NCBI GenBank assembly: GCA_037957365.1
Contig: JARHVA010001738.1
Coordinates: 2,161,501 to 2,225,500, forward strand
Length of the DNA: 64,000 nt
Reading direction: 5' to 3'
From: Torreya grandis
Taxonomy: Eukaryota; Streptophyta; Pinopsida; Cupressales; Taxaceae
Shown piece after piece: positions 47,731 through 60,589 of the stretch (positions within the stretch are counted from its first letter, which is position 1; every line of letters starts with the position of its first letter). The position numbers and the translations under genes are program-made. A model generated the notes under the pieces. The model worked only from the letters and a program-made list of their open reading frames with translations. It was not told the DNA's origin and made no database searches.

Positions 47731-48937
47731 TGTAGTTATATAAAATCTGAAATTCGGTAACTTGAGTGTGGCTAATGACACCCTATCCATAGGTCCATCT
47801 TACTTTCTCTCATGACCCTCATAGGCATGTTTTTATTATTTTCTAATCATCCATATCCTTCTATACTAAACCCTTGCTAACCTAAGATATTATTTATATG
47901 ATAAATCCATCCCCCTAGGTCTACTACCCTTAGGATAACAATGCCCAAACTTGGACTACAACATTGAAATTTAGGGTATCCTATTTTTGGTGTTGTTGTC
48001 TAAGTGCATTTTAGATTCTAACAGTCACATTCATTTGAATCCTTATCCTAATTCATTTTAACCTAACATAAATTCATTTAACCCACAACCATTAAATCCT
48101 CTATAAAAGGCCATTCAAAGTCCATTTAAAAGGGTTGGCACTCATTTACAAGAGAGAAGAAATAATACAAGCAACACTACTTAAGCACTCTTCCCTATTC
48201 TCTACATATATCCATCCAATAGTATTTCAATCTTATTCAAACCTTTATCCCACTCCTTAGTCATTCCAAGTACACCTAGTTTTGCATTTACTTACATTTT
48301 CATCACACTATTATACCAAACACTTCAATGGGATAAATACATATAGATTGATCCATCTTTGAAGTATTGGTATGTAGGCAACATGCCCACACATGGAGTG
48401 TGAAGTACATCCAATGTATCCTTCACACACTAACCCATTTTACCTATTTGCCAAAGTTCTATTTAATTGCATAGATGACATAAGAACATGAAGAATCAAT
48501 TCTATATGGAGTTATACTAATAGTGAGGATCTAAAATTTGGTACATAGGATCACACAGATGTGATGTACAAAACCTAGAAAAATTAGATCTCTACGAGTA
48601 GTTTGGATGATAATGGTAAGACCAAGACTATATCATCAGAAAATAGGGTAACCTATTTTTGGTAGTCCTATCCAATCAAGAGATGAACTCTAGCATCCTA
48701 TTTATGATAATCTCCCAAGCCTACACATAAATTTTTAGACCCTATCCTAGTTGTAGTAGCACAAAATTAGATAAGTTCAATTTTCTCTCTCTAAATAGTA
48801 TTATTAAAAAATCCTTAATTATAGTTAAATTTCAAAAATTAGTAGCTTAATTAGTGTACATTATTTATTGATTTTATCTACTCAGACCCATTTTTATTTA
48901 GGAATTAAACATCTAATTTCCCAAAAATAATAAATCA
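47731..48937 (+). repeat. 5' LTR of element E
   Basis: It opens TGTAGTTATATAAAATCTGA and ends AATAAATCA. It contains a ctataaaagg TATA-like box at about 48,102 and 'tacaagagagaa' shortly after, a plausible promoter and transcript start. A matching box (ctataaaagg) sits at the same place in the right LTR near 51,233. Confidence 0.85.
48101..48110 (+). promoter_or_regulatory. TATA-like box of element E LTR
   Basis: ctataaaagg about 370 bases into the LTR, kept unchanged in both LTRs while nearby positions have drifted. Position and wording fit the core promoter at the end of U3. Use is inferred. Confidence 0.6.
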
Positions 48938-50849
48938 TTTGGTGAACCCAAATTAATTTGAATGTTTCATAAAAACCTTAGGGTAAATTCTTGGCTAATT
49001 TTTCCCATTAATTTTTGATTTTTTTTCTTGAATATTAAAATAAAAAATTCCTCTCAAATTTTGAAATTTTGTAGTGAATTTTAAAATAAATTTATATAAA
49101 CTTCTAGTTGCATCAACTAGCTCCCATTAATTTTCCAATTATTTTTTGAATTTTTAGTTGAATATTAAAATCAAAAAATCAATTTCAAATTCAAAACTTT
49201 ATAGAAAAAAATAAAAAATATTTACTTTTTTCAAAAACCCTAGTTGCATCTACTAGGTCCCATTAAATCACTAATTTTCCAACTAAATTTTTGATTTTTC
49301 AAATGAGTATTTAACTTGGAAATTCAATTTAAATTTTAAAAGTTCATATTATTTTTCAAAAATATTTTTGAAAAATCCCTAGTTACATATATCTTAGTAC
49401 AAAACTTTCTATATCTTGAGATATCTTGTCAATTATCATAGATATTTCATATATCTATACAACATAATGCACTTATGAGGATATTTTTTCTAAGGGAAGT
49501 CATTGCAATGTCTTCATTCCTACCCTCAAAAGAGGGGGGAACAAACAAGGGTTTTTTCATAAATATTAGAGCTCCTAAATAGATGAAAAAAATAGTTCTT
49601 ATAAAACTTAAAATAGAATCCAAACATCAAACTAGGCAGAATAGACTAGATAAATAATATAGAATCTAGAATAGTTACCAAATTTATCCCTCAACAACAA
49701 CACCAAAGTTAGACACAATGCTAGATAGTAGGGTGTCCACTCCTATCTAGATAATATAAAAATTAATTTTTCCAAAAATAGATAGAAAAGTGAGTTTAGT
49801 CATAGGTTTGTCAACTTAGTACAGTCCAAATTCAACATGTTTTAGTATAGTTTTTGCTTAGAGAATCCATATATAGGAGGTATCATGTGTAGCATGATGG
49901 CTCTCATGTCTAGTTTAGATTAGGTAATTGATATAACATCCAAATCAGAACCCATGTTCCAAACACCAGTGATTGGGGGCAATGTGCATGGCATATTGAT
50001 CCTCCCCTTTTTCTCAGTAGTTTTGTGCCTTAATCCATTTGTAGGTGGTTGGCATCCTTTCTCATGTTTATATTTCATACAAGATTAACATCCTAAGTTC
50101 CTGAGTTGGCTTCAACATAAGACTATTACACTATTTTTAGAGTGGCTTTCATGCAAGCCTTAATCTCCATATTTTGGAGTGGCCAAGAGTGGTCTAGTTT
50201 TTATCATACATTTAACTATCCATGCCAACATTATTAGATCCTAATACATTCATTGGATTTAAGAACAATCTCATATGACATATATTCCATACCAGTATTA
50301 CTTCATAGCTTCACTTCATGAGGCAATGATGGAGCCAAAGGACTAGCTAGCCTTTGTATTCTTGAGCCACTTATTTAGAGGGATTGGACACATAGCCTAG
50401 ACATCAATTAAAACATATATGATTCATTAGCTTCACTCAGTAGGTAGTGATGGAGCCAAAGGGCCTAACTTTGTATTCTTGATCCACTTCTAAGGAATTG
50501 AGCACTTAGCTCTATTTATGATATTATTTTTTGTATATCATGTACCTAACATAATCCATCATCACAAATAGTTTTATATTGGTTCACGTACCTAGCGAGG
50601 TGTATTCGTTACTTTATGTTCCTCTCTCTCATAGCTAAATTTTGTAAGTTCTTACTTTAGATATATCATATCTAGTAAATACTGATCTACTCTATGTTTG
50701 TAATTATAGATTCAGACTTCACGCCATGCTTTCTCTACATGCATCCAACATCACACAACTTCATGAGCTTCACCTTTATAGGTAAGTCTAGGTATGCTTT
50801 CTATTTTTCCTTTATAATATTATTTCACTTTGTTACATCACTATAATAA
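48938..50849 (+). other. Interior of element E: primer site, then no coding
   Basis: It begins with tttggtgaaccca, a candidate primer site at 48,940. The first 500 bases contain three diverged copies of a roughly 120-base unit with 'ctagttgcatctactagctcccattaa' and 'aattttttgatttt' (around 49,010, 49,130 and 49,260). From 49,500 to 50,800 no coding is visible; two similar pieces, 'cttcacttcatgaggcaatgatggagccaaagg' at about 50,310 and 'cttcactcagtaggtagtgatggagccaaaggg' at about 50,433, show a local duplication. Confidence 0.6.
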
Positions 50850-50864
50850 ATGGTGGGGGGTAAA
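50850..50864 (+). other. Polypurine tract of element E
   Basis: aatggtggggggtaaa lies directly before the TGTAGT start of the right LTR. Its strand fixes the element's orientation. Confidence 0.8.
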
Positions 50865-52038
50865 TGTAGTCATATAAAATGTGAAATTTGGTAACTTGAG
50901 TGTGGTTAATGGCACCTAATCCATAGGTCCAACTTGCTTTCTCTCATGACCCTCATAATCATGTTTTCACTGATTCTAATTCATCCATATCCTTCCAAAC
51001 TAAACACTTATTGACCCAGGATGATCTTTCTATGAAAAATCCACCCCCATGTCTCCTACCCTTAGGAAAACAACATCCAAACATGGAATACAACACTAAA
51101 AATTAGGGTGTCCTATTATTGGTGTTATTTCCTAAGTGCATTTTGGCTTCTAATAGTCACATTCATCTAAATCCTTATCTTAATTCATATTGGCCTAATG
51201 AAAATTCGTTTAACCCATAATAATTAAATCCTCTATAAAAGGCCATTCAATGCCCATTTATAAGGGTTAATAATCATTTACAAGAGGGAATCAAGAATAC
51301 AGGCAAGACTAATCAATCACTCTTCCCTATTCTCTGCATACAACCATCTAATTATATTTCAATCTTATGTAAACCTTTATACTAGTCCCTAGTCATTCCA
51401 TGTATAACCTTTTTTATATTTACTTGCATTTTCATCACATTATTACACCACTCACTTCAATGGGAAAACTACATATATCTTTATCCCTCTTTAGAGTATT
51501 GGTATGTAGGTAGTGTGCCCACACATAGTGTGTGAAGTGCATCCAACATATCATTTACACATTAAACCCTTTTCTCTATTTGTCAAGGTTCTATTTAATT
51601 ATATAGAAGACATAATAACATGAATAGTTAGCTATATAAGGAGTTCTAATGATATTGGAGATCTAAAATTTGGTAAAAAGTCTCACATAGATGTAGTGAA
51701 TAAAACCTAGAAAAATTAAATCTCTATGAGTAGTTTGGAAAATAGTAGCAAGACTAGGACTATATTGATAGATAGTAGGGTATCCTATTTTTTGTGGTCC
51801 TATAAAATCAAGAAATGAACTCTAGTTTCCTTATTATGATAGTCTCCCTAGCCTTCACATATATTTATAGACCCTATATCAGTCAGAATAGCACAAAATC
51901 AAATAAGTTTAATTTTCTCTCTCTCACTACTATTTCTATAAAATCCATAATTATTGTACATTATTTACTCATTTTATCTACTCAAACCCATTTATTATTT
52001 ATGAATTAAAAATTTAATTTTCCAAAAATAATAAATCA
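50865..52038 (+). repeat. 3' LTR of element E
   Basis: Partner of 47,731-48,937, roughly 80-85% alike by eye. Most differences are transitions and small indels; the right copy lacks a short part near 51,955 ('agttaaatttcaaaaattag' on the left). Confidence 0.85.
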
Positions 52039-53020
52039 CAAGAATTAGTATACTTGATATAGTCAAGTAGCCTTAAAGTAGGCATCTATAGGTTTCATGT
52101 TTAGACCTGAAAGAGGGATTAGGACATGTCTAGAAGCATTTAAGCCTATCTTGACATCTCAAATAGGTTCATAGATTAGGAAAAAGGTCAATGTGTGATT
52201 GGTGAGACCATTACCTACATCCAGACTCGATTCTAATGTCTTAGAATTGAAGAAAGTTAGAAAATGGAAGTGTTACCTTAAATTCTCTGAAAAGAGAATT
52301 TGTTCAATACAATGTCATATGTTAGTGAAATTTTGTGAAGTCTAAGTAATCCTAACAGTCCCATTCTTGCATCCTAGATGGAAATGTAACATCTAAATGT
52401 AAGAAGAGTTATTAAGTCAAGAGAGATTAATGGTATAATGGGTTTTCAACTCAGTCAAGTTTCTACTTGAAACACTCAATGAACTTACAATGCCATTTGA
52501 GGAAAAATGAACTTGGAATAACTTGTAGATATATAGTGTTTTAGTAGTAAGGTGATTACATGATCTTAAATAAAAAAGGTTACACCAGGGTGTGAAATTA
52601 TCTCCAGTACCTCATGAGTATTCAAAAGAGTGACACATAGTGTTCAAACATGAATCAACCCCTACATGAAGTATTTTGGCTTTCCTAATATTCATACCAA
52701 TAGTTTGGACTCAATAAATAAAATAGTCTAAGCTAATATAAGAGGTGATTTGGTTGATGAAAAAATCAATTTAGATAAAATGTTCCTAATGACTTGAATA
52801 TGGAACCAAAATCATGAAGTATAGTTTTCAATAGATATATCCACCTACAAGAATCTCTCATATTCCTAATGGACACCTACAACTTGAATCATACTGTAGA
52901 TGAATATAGGCTAATAAAACATAAAGTTTGGTTAGTATAAAGGGATATAAAGTTGGTGAAACAATTAAAATAACTCTCATAGTGGTGATATCACATTTAC
53001 ATGAGAATATCAGAAGTAGG
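52039..53020. other. Flanking DNA between elements E and C, unassigned
   Basis: It should be continuous with 47,414-47,730 once E is removed, so it is probably older sequence. No gene or repeat partner was recognised. Confidence 0.4.
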
Positions 53021-55652
53021 TGTTGTCCAATTTTAGCTTATATATAAAACTTTACCTAGATGAATCAACATTTTGGAGGTCCGAGTTGTGGTGTGAAAAG
53101 ATTACCAGAGTTATTATTGAATGGATGACCAAATAGGGGAATAATCAAATCACATGTCACTTAAAAGATTTTGAAACACTTTTATCAAGTCTTATAGTGT
53201 ATTTTGATTATTTTTGGGATGAATGCTTGGAATTAGGTCTAAAATGACAAGTGGAAAAATCCAACAAGTTCCATCATGTTCATGGCATTCTAGGGGGTAT
53301 GAAGTAGGGTTAATCAAATTGTCATTAATTCATTAGATATTTGAAGAGAGAAAGATGACTTACACTAGCCTAAAATGACTAAACCATCACGATACTTCTT
53401 GATAAAATGAAAAGGTCAATTTGGTTGTGGATTTAATAAATTTACTTAGGAGGCCTTTTAAATTCAAAGGATCACATAGAGATGATGTTTTTAATTTGAA
53501 GTATTTCCCATGAAAATTTGGTATCTTGATGAGTTATTTATCTCAATATATAAGCCTTCAAAGTTGAATTTGTAGAGTGGGATGTGCATAAGGACTTAAA
53601 TTTAAAACCATGAGAAATAACCATTTGAATTCAAAATATTTAAATGATATTAATGATAAATGTGATACTAAAGAGTGTCAAAATATCACATAATTATATC
53701 ATAGATCAATGATCCATATTCAATAATGAGGTTAGTGGGACCATCAAGATCATTAGCATGATTTAAATCATGCAAATGAAGATCAATGACAAGATTGAGG
53801 TCAAAAAGTTAGAGGATCTTGAGATTGAGTGTAGGGATGACAAGTGGCATGATCATAGTGATTCAAAGGATCAATAATGAATGTTTGATCAAGAAGAATG
53901 AATATCAATGACATGCATTTAATTATGCCAAGGAGATCGATGGTGCACATGAGGTCAAGAAGTCAAAGAGATAAATTACATGTAAGGCTACCACATGGCA
54001 TAAGCACATGAACTGAATGAAGATCTAATAGCTCAGTCCACAAGAATCATGCAAGGTTTCCAAGTATCATAATTTGGGAATTCCAAATCAAATATAAATG
54101 AAGAAAATAAAAAGAAGTTTTAAGAGGCAAAATATGGCAACATGTTTTAGAAATAGCAATAGTCATATTTTAAAATTTGATAAATGACATGGTAAAGATG
54201 CCACATAGGTAGACACATAAGATCAAAATACCTTATAAACCTAGGTAGGTGAACATATAGAACCAAGATTAGATACAATCCAAGTTGAACTAGAGCAGAT
54301 ATTTTAGGATCAATCATCACTATTAAAACTTAGTAAAGGTAGAATAGGTCTTTTAGGGCCTTATAAAAATCAAAGGCTAGGAACTAGCTATTAGGATGAT
54401 ATCAAGCACCTAACAGATCTTAATTGATATTTAGACTATATGAAATCCAATAAATGGAATTGTTTATCATCTATAGTAAGACCTATACTCAAAATTTGAA
54501 TTAGGGGTAGATGTGTGATTATAGAGGACTGTGTCATCCTTTGACATAGTCATATCCTTGACAAATAGGTACCTAAAAATACTCAAAATAGACATATTCA
54601 TGGGTCTATAAAGTCTAAACATACAATGATTTTATCCTTATATAAATCTAAGTGTAAGGTGGCATAAATTTATAAGGAGGAGACTTTGGGATTGGAAAGT
54701 GAAGCTAGAAAATTCAATGATTTTTAGGAGCTATAAGGATTTCTCCTTCCTAATGGATCATGACTCAAAATTCTAAACAAATTCTTGTCTTCTAGTGTGC
54801 TTCTCAACCAATGAGGGGGCTTGAAGACTATTGGTACAAAATAAAGTTAATATTCTAATAAAGGATTAGTCCATATTGAATTAAAAGGTGGTTGAACATT
54901 CATTTATGGGTGGTGGTAGCTCATTAATGGATTTTTGATGGCATGATCCTCCTCTCTCTCCTCCTTTCTTGTATATCTTCCATTTTATTTCCCATAGAAG
55001 GGGCTCTAAATATCCTAATAAGATATTGACTCTCTTATTTTTGAAGAGTAAGAGACTCTTATTTGACAAGGCTAAACACTATAAAAATTTGTAAGAACTA
55101 CGTATTGAATAAATAAGATGATTCTTTACCTATATTTTTGCCTTTGACTAGAGTTTAGTAAGATTGTGCATGATGGCCATATCCATTATCCTTCCTTACC
55201 TATTTTAAGATGTTTTCAATCTATTTTTAGGTCTAAACCTATGTTATTTTTCTATCAATAGATGATTGGCATGAGTCTTAGTATTTCTCTTAACTTCCTT
55301 CATTTCTTGGTGAGCTTAGTTCATGAAATAATTATGCAATTAGCTAATTTTTGAGATTGTGTGAGCAAACATTGTCTTGTGTTAATCTATTTTTTAATTC
55401 AAGCTTATGTGAGTGTCTCATTTAAATTTGGTGCATCACCTTTTTATATTTATTAGTAACCATATTCCCCCTTTATAACCCTTTTCCAAGCATAAACATT
55501 AGTCTAGGTGATCCATCAAAAGGAAGTCAACCTTATCCAAAGATTCAACCTCACCATAGGATACCCATAGCTTGAGGTTGTTACCATTATGTATCTTAAT
55601 TAGGGAGAGCTTATAGAACCCTTTTCAAAAGTATAAACTAATGATACAATAT
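53021..55652 (+). repeat. 5' LTR of Gypsy-C
   Basis: It starts TGTTGTCCAATTTTAGCTTA, matching TGTTGCCTAATTTTTATCTA at 62,120. The right end is set by the primer-site-like sequence at 55,655. The part after 54,900 has no partner in the window because the 3' LTR is cut off. Confidence 0.85.
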
Positions 55653-55654
55653 TT

Positions 55655-55673
55655 TTTGGCACACTTAGTGGGA
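55655..55673 (+). other. Primer-binding site of Gypsy-C
   Basis: tttggcacacttagtggga resembles the 'ttggcgc..g.gggga' primer sites of Tat and Athila elements, with CpG positions changed to CpA as expected from decay. The matching tRNA was not determined. Confidence 0.55.
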
Positions 55674-55990
55674 TTTCAATTTCAAATAAGATTAGTCAAG
55701 TTTGATGCTATTTTGATCAATTTATAGTAGTTATAGATTTCATATAATAGTATCTGGTGACTATGAGAAACACTCAACATTTTGGTATAGAGCAGTAGCC
55801 ATATTTAATGCTAAAGGTGACTACAAGATCAAATTATATAGGTATTCCTTTTGAATTTATTGAATTAACTTTAAACTCAGTAAAAAGGTTAATATTTTAT
55901 AATACACATCCATATAAATGATTATTTCCTCCTATACCAATTTTAAGGACTACTTCTACTAGAGGAATTTTGCTAGCCCCTTTCACTGCC

Positions 55991-57760
55991 ATGACAGCTC
56001 CTAGAGCTTTTCCTTTTATGGATTTCAATGGCTAGAGTCTTTTGGACCTCTAGTAGTATGATCATATTCCATTAGAATCTCTTAAAAGTGTCCCTTATTT
56101 TATTGGAGACCAATCTACAACCCCTTGTAAGCACCTTATGGATGTAACCAATTTTGGCAATATTCTTAATGTCAATGAAGAAAATGTGGATATTATGTTA
56201 TTATGCAACTATTTCAATGGTAAATCCTTAGACTAGTATTGAAGCCTTAATTATAAATCCATCACATCATGGGTTGAGTTAGGAGATGCAATGTGTAAGA
56301 TATTTTAAGATAAAAGTGACAATTTGTCACTTGTAGAACAGTTAACGACAATAAAGAGGGCTCCTCATAAAGTCATGGAAAACATCAATACAAGGTTTTA
56401 AAACACATATGATATTGGAGTATTTTAAATCCAAATCTTATTTTCATTTACTAGTTGAAATCCCTTAACAATGATATTAGAGTAATTATTAAATCTATGG
56501 GAAGAAACACACTACCAAATGACTATGAGGTGGTAATTAGAGCAGAGAATTATCTAGTACAAGTTGGAAAGGTTACACCTAGACCACCCATGCCTTTATT
56601 CCCTAAGATTAAACTAAATCCTATTTAAAATCCTCCCCTTTATTCCATTCCTCTTATGCCAACACTTGTTATCATATCTACACCAAAATAGGAAAATGCA
56701 TCCACTAGTCAACCTAATGATTCCCAAGAAAATAAAAAATTATAATAACTTAAGAGTATGTTTAAATCCTTTAGAAATGAATTTGTGAATGTGAAGAGGT
56801 AGAAAGAACAATTAAATAGACCTTATCAATCTCCTTATCAACCTCAATAGTGGTATTATCAAGCAAATAAGCCACCCTACAAAGGAATTTTCCAAGGACA
56901 AGGCCAAGGACAAAGCCAAGGATAGGGGTAACCTAACTATGTTAGGTGAAATAATTATAATCCAAATGATAAAAACACCTATAATAACTTATTTCCTACT
57001 CAAAATAACATTTATTAAGAAGAAAAGGGTACTATTCCTTAGAATCAATGTTCTGGCCAATCCATTATGCCAAATACTAATTTCAATTGGGCTTTCAATG
57101 ATCAATGGTAGCAAGATGCTAGCTATGGATACAACTAAGATCTTATGGATCAGAGTGTAGAGGTACCCATGATGACAAAACTATAATATCCTTAAAAATG
57201 TCAAGGGGATAATGAAGGACCAAATGAGTTGGATGTTATAATAGTAAATTATGAAAAAGAAGAATACTATGCAACCAATCAACATGCTAGTTCTAGCCAA
57301 GTATACATTCACATGGTTTTTAATACAAAATTAAAAATAAAGAATATGGATGGTAACTAGGAAGCATTCAAATAGCTTCCTACCATTAGTCCTTTACTAT
57401 CAAATCCAAAAGAACCTGTTTCTTCCCCAGAGTTCCCAATAGCTCCAAAGAATCAAAATCAAAGGACTGCCTTTATACCCCAAAACTCACAAGTTAAAAG
57501 TATAGTTATGTTTCCCAAAGCACAACCAAATTTTGGTGGTTTATCCATAAACATTGTATAATAAATTAAAAAATCTAATGTGAGTGTTCCAATGTGGGAC
57601 ATGGTGTCTATGACTAGTTAGGTTGATATTTTTCATAAGGTTTTGTCAAAGATAAATGTTTCAAACAAGCTACCAAGCAAGGAAAATGTAGTCCTCACCA
57701 ATTCAATTAAGGGACCTAATAAAAAACAATCAAATAAAGTGGTAATTATCCTTCCTTATA
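55991..57760 (+). pseudogene. gag: Gypsy-C gag relic
   Basis: Beginning near the ATG at 55,991 (MTAPRAFPFMDFNG), the frame shows the Tat capsid pattern at about 56,230-56,410: YKSITSWVELGDAM, LVEQLTTIKRAPHKVMENIN. Then LPNDYEVVIRAENYLVQVGK at about 56,516 closes the capsid domain. A Pro-, Gln- and Asn-rich tail runs from 56,640 to about 57,760 (for example QSPYQPQ; GQGQGQSQG at 56,900). No zinc knuckle was seen. The protein would form the particle shell. Gln-to-stop changes are frequent, partly because the tail is Gln-rich. The 73-codon open stretch at 56,939-57,160 is not the gag frame. Confidence 0.75.
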
Positions 57761-58080
57761 CATTTATATAATTATTGGTGACTCCTTAGTTCACAATTTC
57801 ATAGTAGATAGTGGAGCAAGTAATTTAGTGATGCCAAAGTCAATTGAAAATCAGCTTGGTTTGAAGTATGAACCCTAATCTAAGGGATTTTTGTATCTTG
57901 ATGGATTTACACAAAAATAAATAGCATCATCAAAGGTCTCAACATGACCCTACATGTTTGTCTTAATGTTTCAATGGTTCAAGATGTGTTGATTCTAGAT
58001 GTGCCTTTTCATTTTTATCTATGCTTATCTAGATATTTCACAATAATCTAGTTGTAGATTGGTCCTACATGACGTTCAGG
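57761..58080 (+). pseudogene. pol: Gypsy-C aspartic protease relic
   Basis: VHNFIVDSGASNLVMPKSIE carries the D-S-G-A active site (Asp codon 57,807-57,809), followed by NQLGLKYEP, as in retropepsins. Past about 57,900 the frame shifts and the closing flap and I-L-G-R motif are not clear. The triad itself is intact, unlike that of Copia-2. Confidence 0.7.
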
Positions 58081-58379
58081 GCAAGGTATGGGACCAATGT
58101 ATCCATCAAAGATGAACCTATTGCATAATTATACATAGAAACTTATGGTTTAGATAGCTCAAACATCAATTGCACCATCCTAGATGAAGATGATCACCTT
58201 GTTGGCCAAAAAATAAACACTCATCCTGAAGAGATACCTGATGTGTTCTTAGATGAATTATGGAGTGATAATCAACTGATTGACCATTTACAAGGTATTG
58301 AATAAAGGTACATGGGTGTCTACTACTTTCATGAGGATAATTTAAGCTATGCCATCCCTCACTAGGTGACAATAATATT

Positions 58380-58830
58380 ATATTGGTATTTGAAATTGTT
58401 CTTTAATGGTTCAAGGAGAAAACATGGGGTAGGTATAGGTACAATGCTAGTCTCCCCCTCAAATTATAAGTACTTCTCTTCTTACATGTTATAATTTAGT
58501 TGCTCTTATAATACAATAGAGTATGAGGGATTTATCCATGGACTTCAATATGATAGTAAGAAAGGAATTAAGTAGTTAAAATCATATGGGGATAGTGAGT
58601 TGATAGTACATCAAGTCAAAAGCCAAAATATTATAAAGAATCCCTTTATGATAGCCTATAATTACAAAGTGTGGAACATTCTTGAGTATTTTAAGGCCTT
58701 CAACATCTAAGTAGTAACAAGGAACCAAAATTAGCATTATAATAATTTGGTAGTTATGGGATCTCATTTTGACCTCCGAAATTAATTGAGAAAGTCCAAA
58801 GTGTAGCCACATGTCAAAGTGGTAGTAGGA
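58380..58830 (+). pseudogene. pol: RNase H-like domain placed before RT in Gypsy-C
   Basis: One frame from 58,393 reads LFFNGSRRKHGVGIGTMLVS, then SYNTIEYEGFIHGLQ, SYGDSELIVHQVKSQ and FMIAYNYKVWNILEYFKAFN. This is the type I RNase H layout: F-(D/N)-G-S opening (58,402-58,413, Asp changed to Asn), Glu in the helix (58,519-58,521), Asp in G-D-S-E-L (58,591-58,593). The wording is that of the additional RNase H of Tat elements. It lies about 300 bases after protease and 150 before the RT region; the ordinary Gypsy RNase H is still found after RT. Some stops interrupt it. Confidence 0.8.
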
Positions 58831-58959
58831 GCATCAGTGCTAGACAATAAAGCTCATTGGCAGGTCTTTGATAGTGACAAGCAAGTTACTTGTTTCTTAT
58901 ATCAGGAAGTATATTTTTCCTCATTTAACCAAGATAAGTTTTAACATCATTATGAAGAT

Positions 58960-59900
58960 AAAATTGTTCAAGTGAGATCCAACAAACTTCCTAAAGGGTT
59001 GGTCACCCATAAATGTTATTTTTATGAGGGATACCATATGAGGAAAGAAAAGGTAGTAATGTCAATTAATGAGGAAAACTATGAAATATTTTTGATCCTC
59101 AAAGATAAGCTCATCAAACTTAGAAAGGTAATCACTAGGGTTAAAAGGAATAATTTCATTAAGCTTTGTAAAGAATATGCATACATTTTTACTTGGTAAT
59201 ATAATGATCTGAGAGGATTTGATCCCAAACTAGCCCAACACACTATAAAATTGGAGGATAATGCCAAGATTGTTAGGTAAAAGAAAAAGAATATCAACCC
59301 AAAAACTAAAGAGCTTATGAGGAAATAATTTACCAAATTGATTGAATCTAATAATATCTTTCCCATCAAGCACTCCTCATGGGTAGCCAACTGAGTACCT
59401 ATAAAGAAGAAGAATGGGGATATTAGATTGTGTGTTGACTTTAGGGATTTGAATAGGGTCTCTTTGAAATATCATTACCTTACCATCCATGGAGCAACTC
59501 CTTCAAGTAGTTTATAGTTCAAAATGCTTCTTTATTTTATATGGATACTCAGGATACAATTAGGTGTTGGTAAGAAAACAAGATCAATTCAAGACTACCT
59601 TCACCATAAATTAGGGTATGTATGCTTATCATAAGATATCTTTTGGACTATCAAATTCTAAGGCTGCCTTTTAAAGAGAAATGCACATGGATTTCCAAGG
59701 ATTGATAAATCAAATGGTGTTGGTCTACTTGGATGACATCAAAGTTTTCTCCAAGAAGTCTAGTTAGTGCTTGGTTCACTTGAGATTGATCTTTGAAAGA
59801 TGTAAAGAATATGGGATCTATTTGAATCATAATAAATGTGTATTCACTATCCATTAGGGTAAACTCTTGGGGTCATATTATCTCAAAGTAAGGATTAGTC
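58960..59900 (+). pseudogene. pol: Gypsy-C reverse transcriptase relic
   Basis: The open stretch 58,972-59,199 is the segment leading into RT and ends with FIKLCKEYAYIFTW, matching the F-x-D-V-F-A-W block. RT then shows FDPKLAQHTIKLEDNAKIVR, INPKTKELM, IESNNIFPIKHSSWVAN, VPIKKKNGDIRLCVDFRDLN and, after frame changes near 59,510, VYLDDIKVFSKKS with an intact YLDD at 59,726-59,737. FERCKEYGIYLNHNKCVF and GKLLGSYYLK close the domain. Several stops and at least two shifts are present. Confidence 0.9.
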
Positions 59901-59939
59901 ATTAATCTTGATAAAATAGGCACCATCTTGGCCTTATGT

Positions 59940-60560
59940 TTACCCAAACACAAGAAGGCACCATAGAGTTCACTTAGGAAAATACACTTTGTGAGAAGGT
60001 TTATACGTAGTTTTGCATACTTGGTCAAATCCATCACTGCCATGCTAAAGAAGAACCAAGTTTTCACTTGGTCAAATGAAGTTAAAGCAAAATTTTAGGC
60101 TATTAAGTAGGCCATTTCCTAAGCACACTTTCTCATGAATCTTGAACTCTCAAAGGATTTCATATAATATGCCTTTTCCAACATTGAAAATATATCATCT
60201 ATGTTGATGCGAAAGAACGGTGAAGGACTTGAGAATATAATTTATTTTTTAGTCAAGGGATTAAAGGATATGAGGTAAGGTATATTTTTGTATAAAATAA
60301 AGTTCTTGTATCTTTAATAAGCCTCAAAATTTTTAGATCAATGTTCTCCAATATCAAGGTCTATCCTAGAGTAAGGGATTTTCTCCTTAACAGAGATTTG
60401 AACGAGAAGAGGGTTGGTTGTATTACCAAGTTTATAGAGTATGACATGGAGATCAAGGTCACTAATCTAGTGAGAGGAAAAGAATTATGTGATCATATGT
60501 TTGATGACCTTTAGGAAGATAAAGAGGTTGTCTTGGTAATAAAACACAACTAAAAAATAG
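59940..60560 (+). pseudogene. pol: Gypsy-C ordinary RNase H relic and connection
   Basis: The frame shows SLRKIHFVRRFIRSFAYLVK, NQVFTWSNEVKAKF (the F-x-W-x-x-E motif), a Gypsy-type RNase H core weakened by stops around 60,150-60,300 and a connection region, then YDMEIKVTNLVRGKELCDHM before integrase. This is the standard RNase H of the Ty3/Gypsy pol. No second RNase H is found between it and integrase, unlike in Gypsy-A. Confidence 0.7.
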
Positions 60561-60589
60561 ATGCATCTCTACCTTACACTAACTAGCTC

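Larger units (their letters stand above)
47731..52038 (+). mobile_element. Element E: non-coding LTR retrotransposon, 4.3 kb
   Basis: Two direct repeats of about 1.2 kb (47,731-48,937 and 50,865-52,038), each starting TGTAGT and ending AAATCA, enclose a 1.9 kb interior. A purine tract ggtggggggtaaa abuts the right repeat, and a primer-site-like tggtgaaccca follows the left repeat by two bases. The flanks caata (47,726-47,730) and caaga (52,039-52,043) agree at four of five positions. The interior has no recognisable gag or pol. It must have been moved by enzymes of another element. The size is between typical TRIM and LARD classes. Confidence 0.85.
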
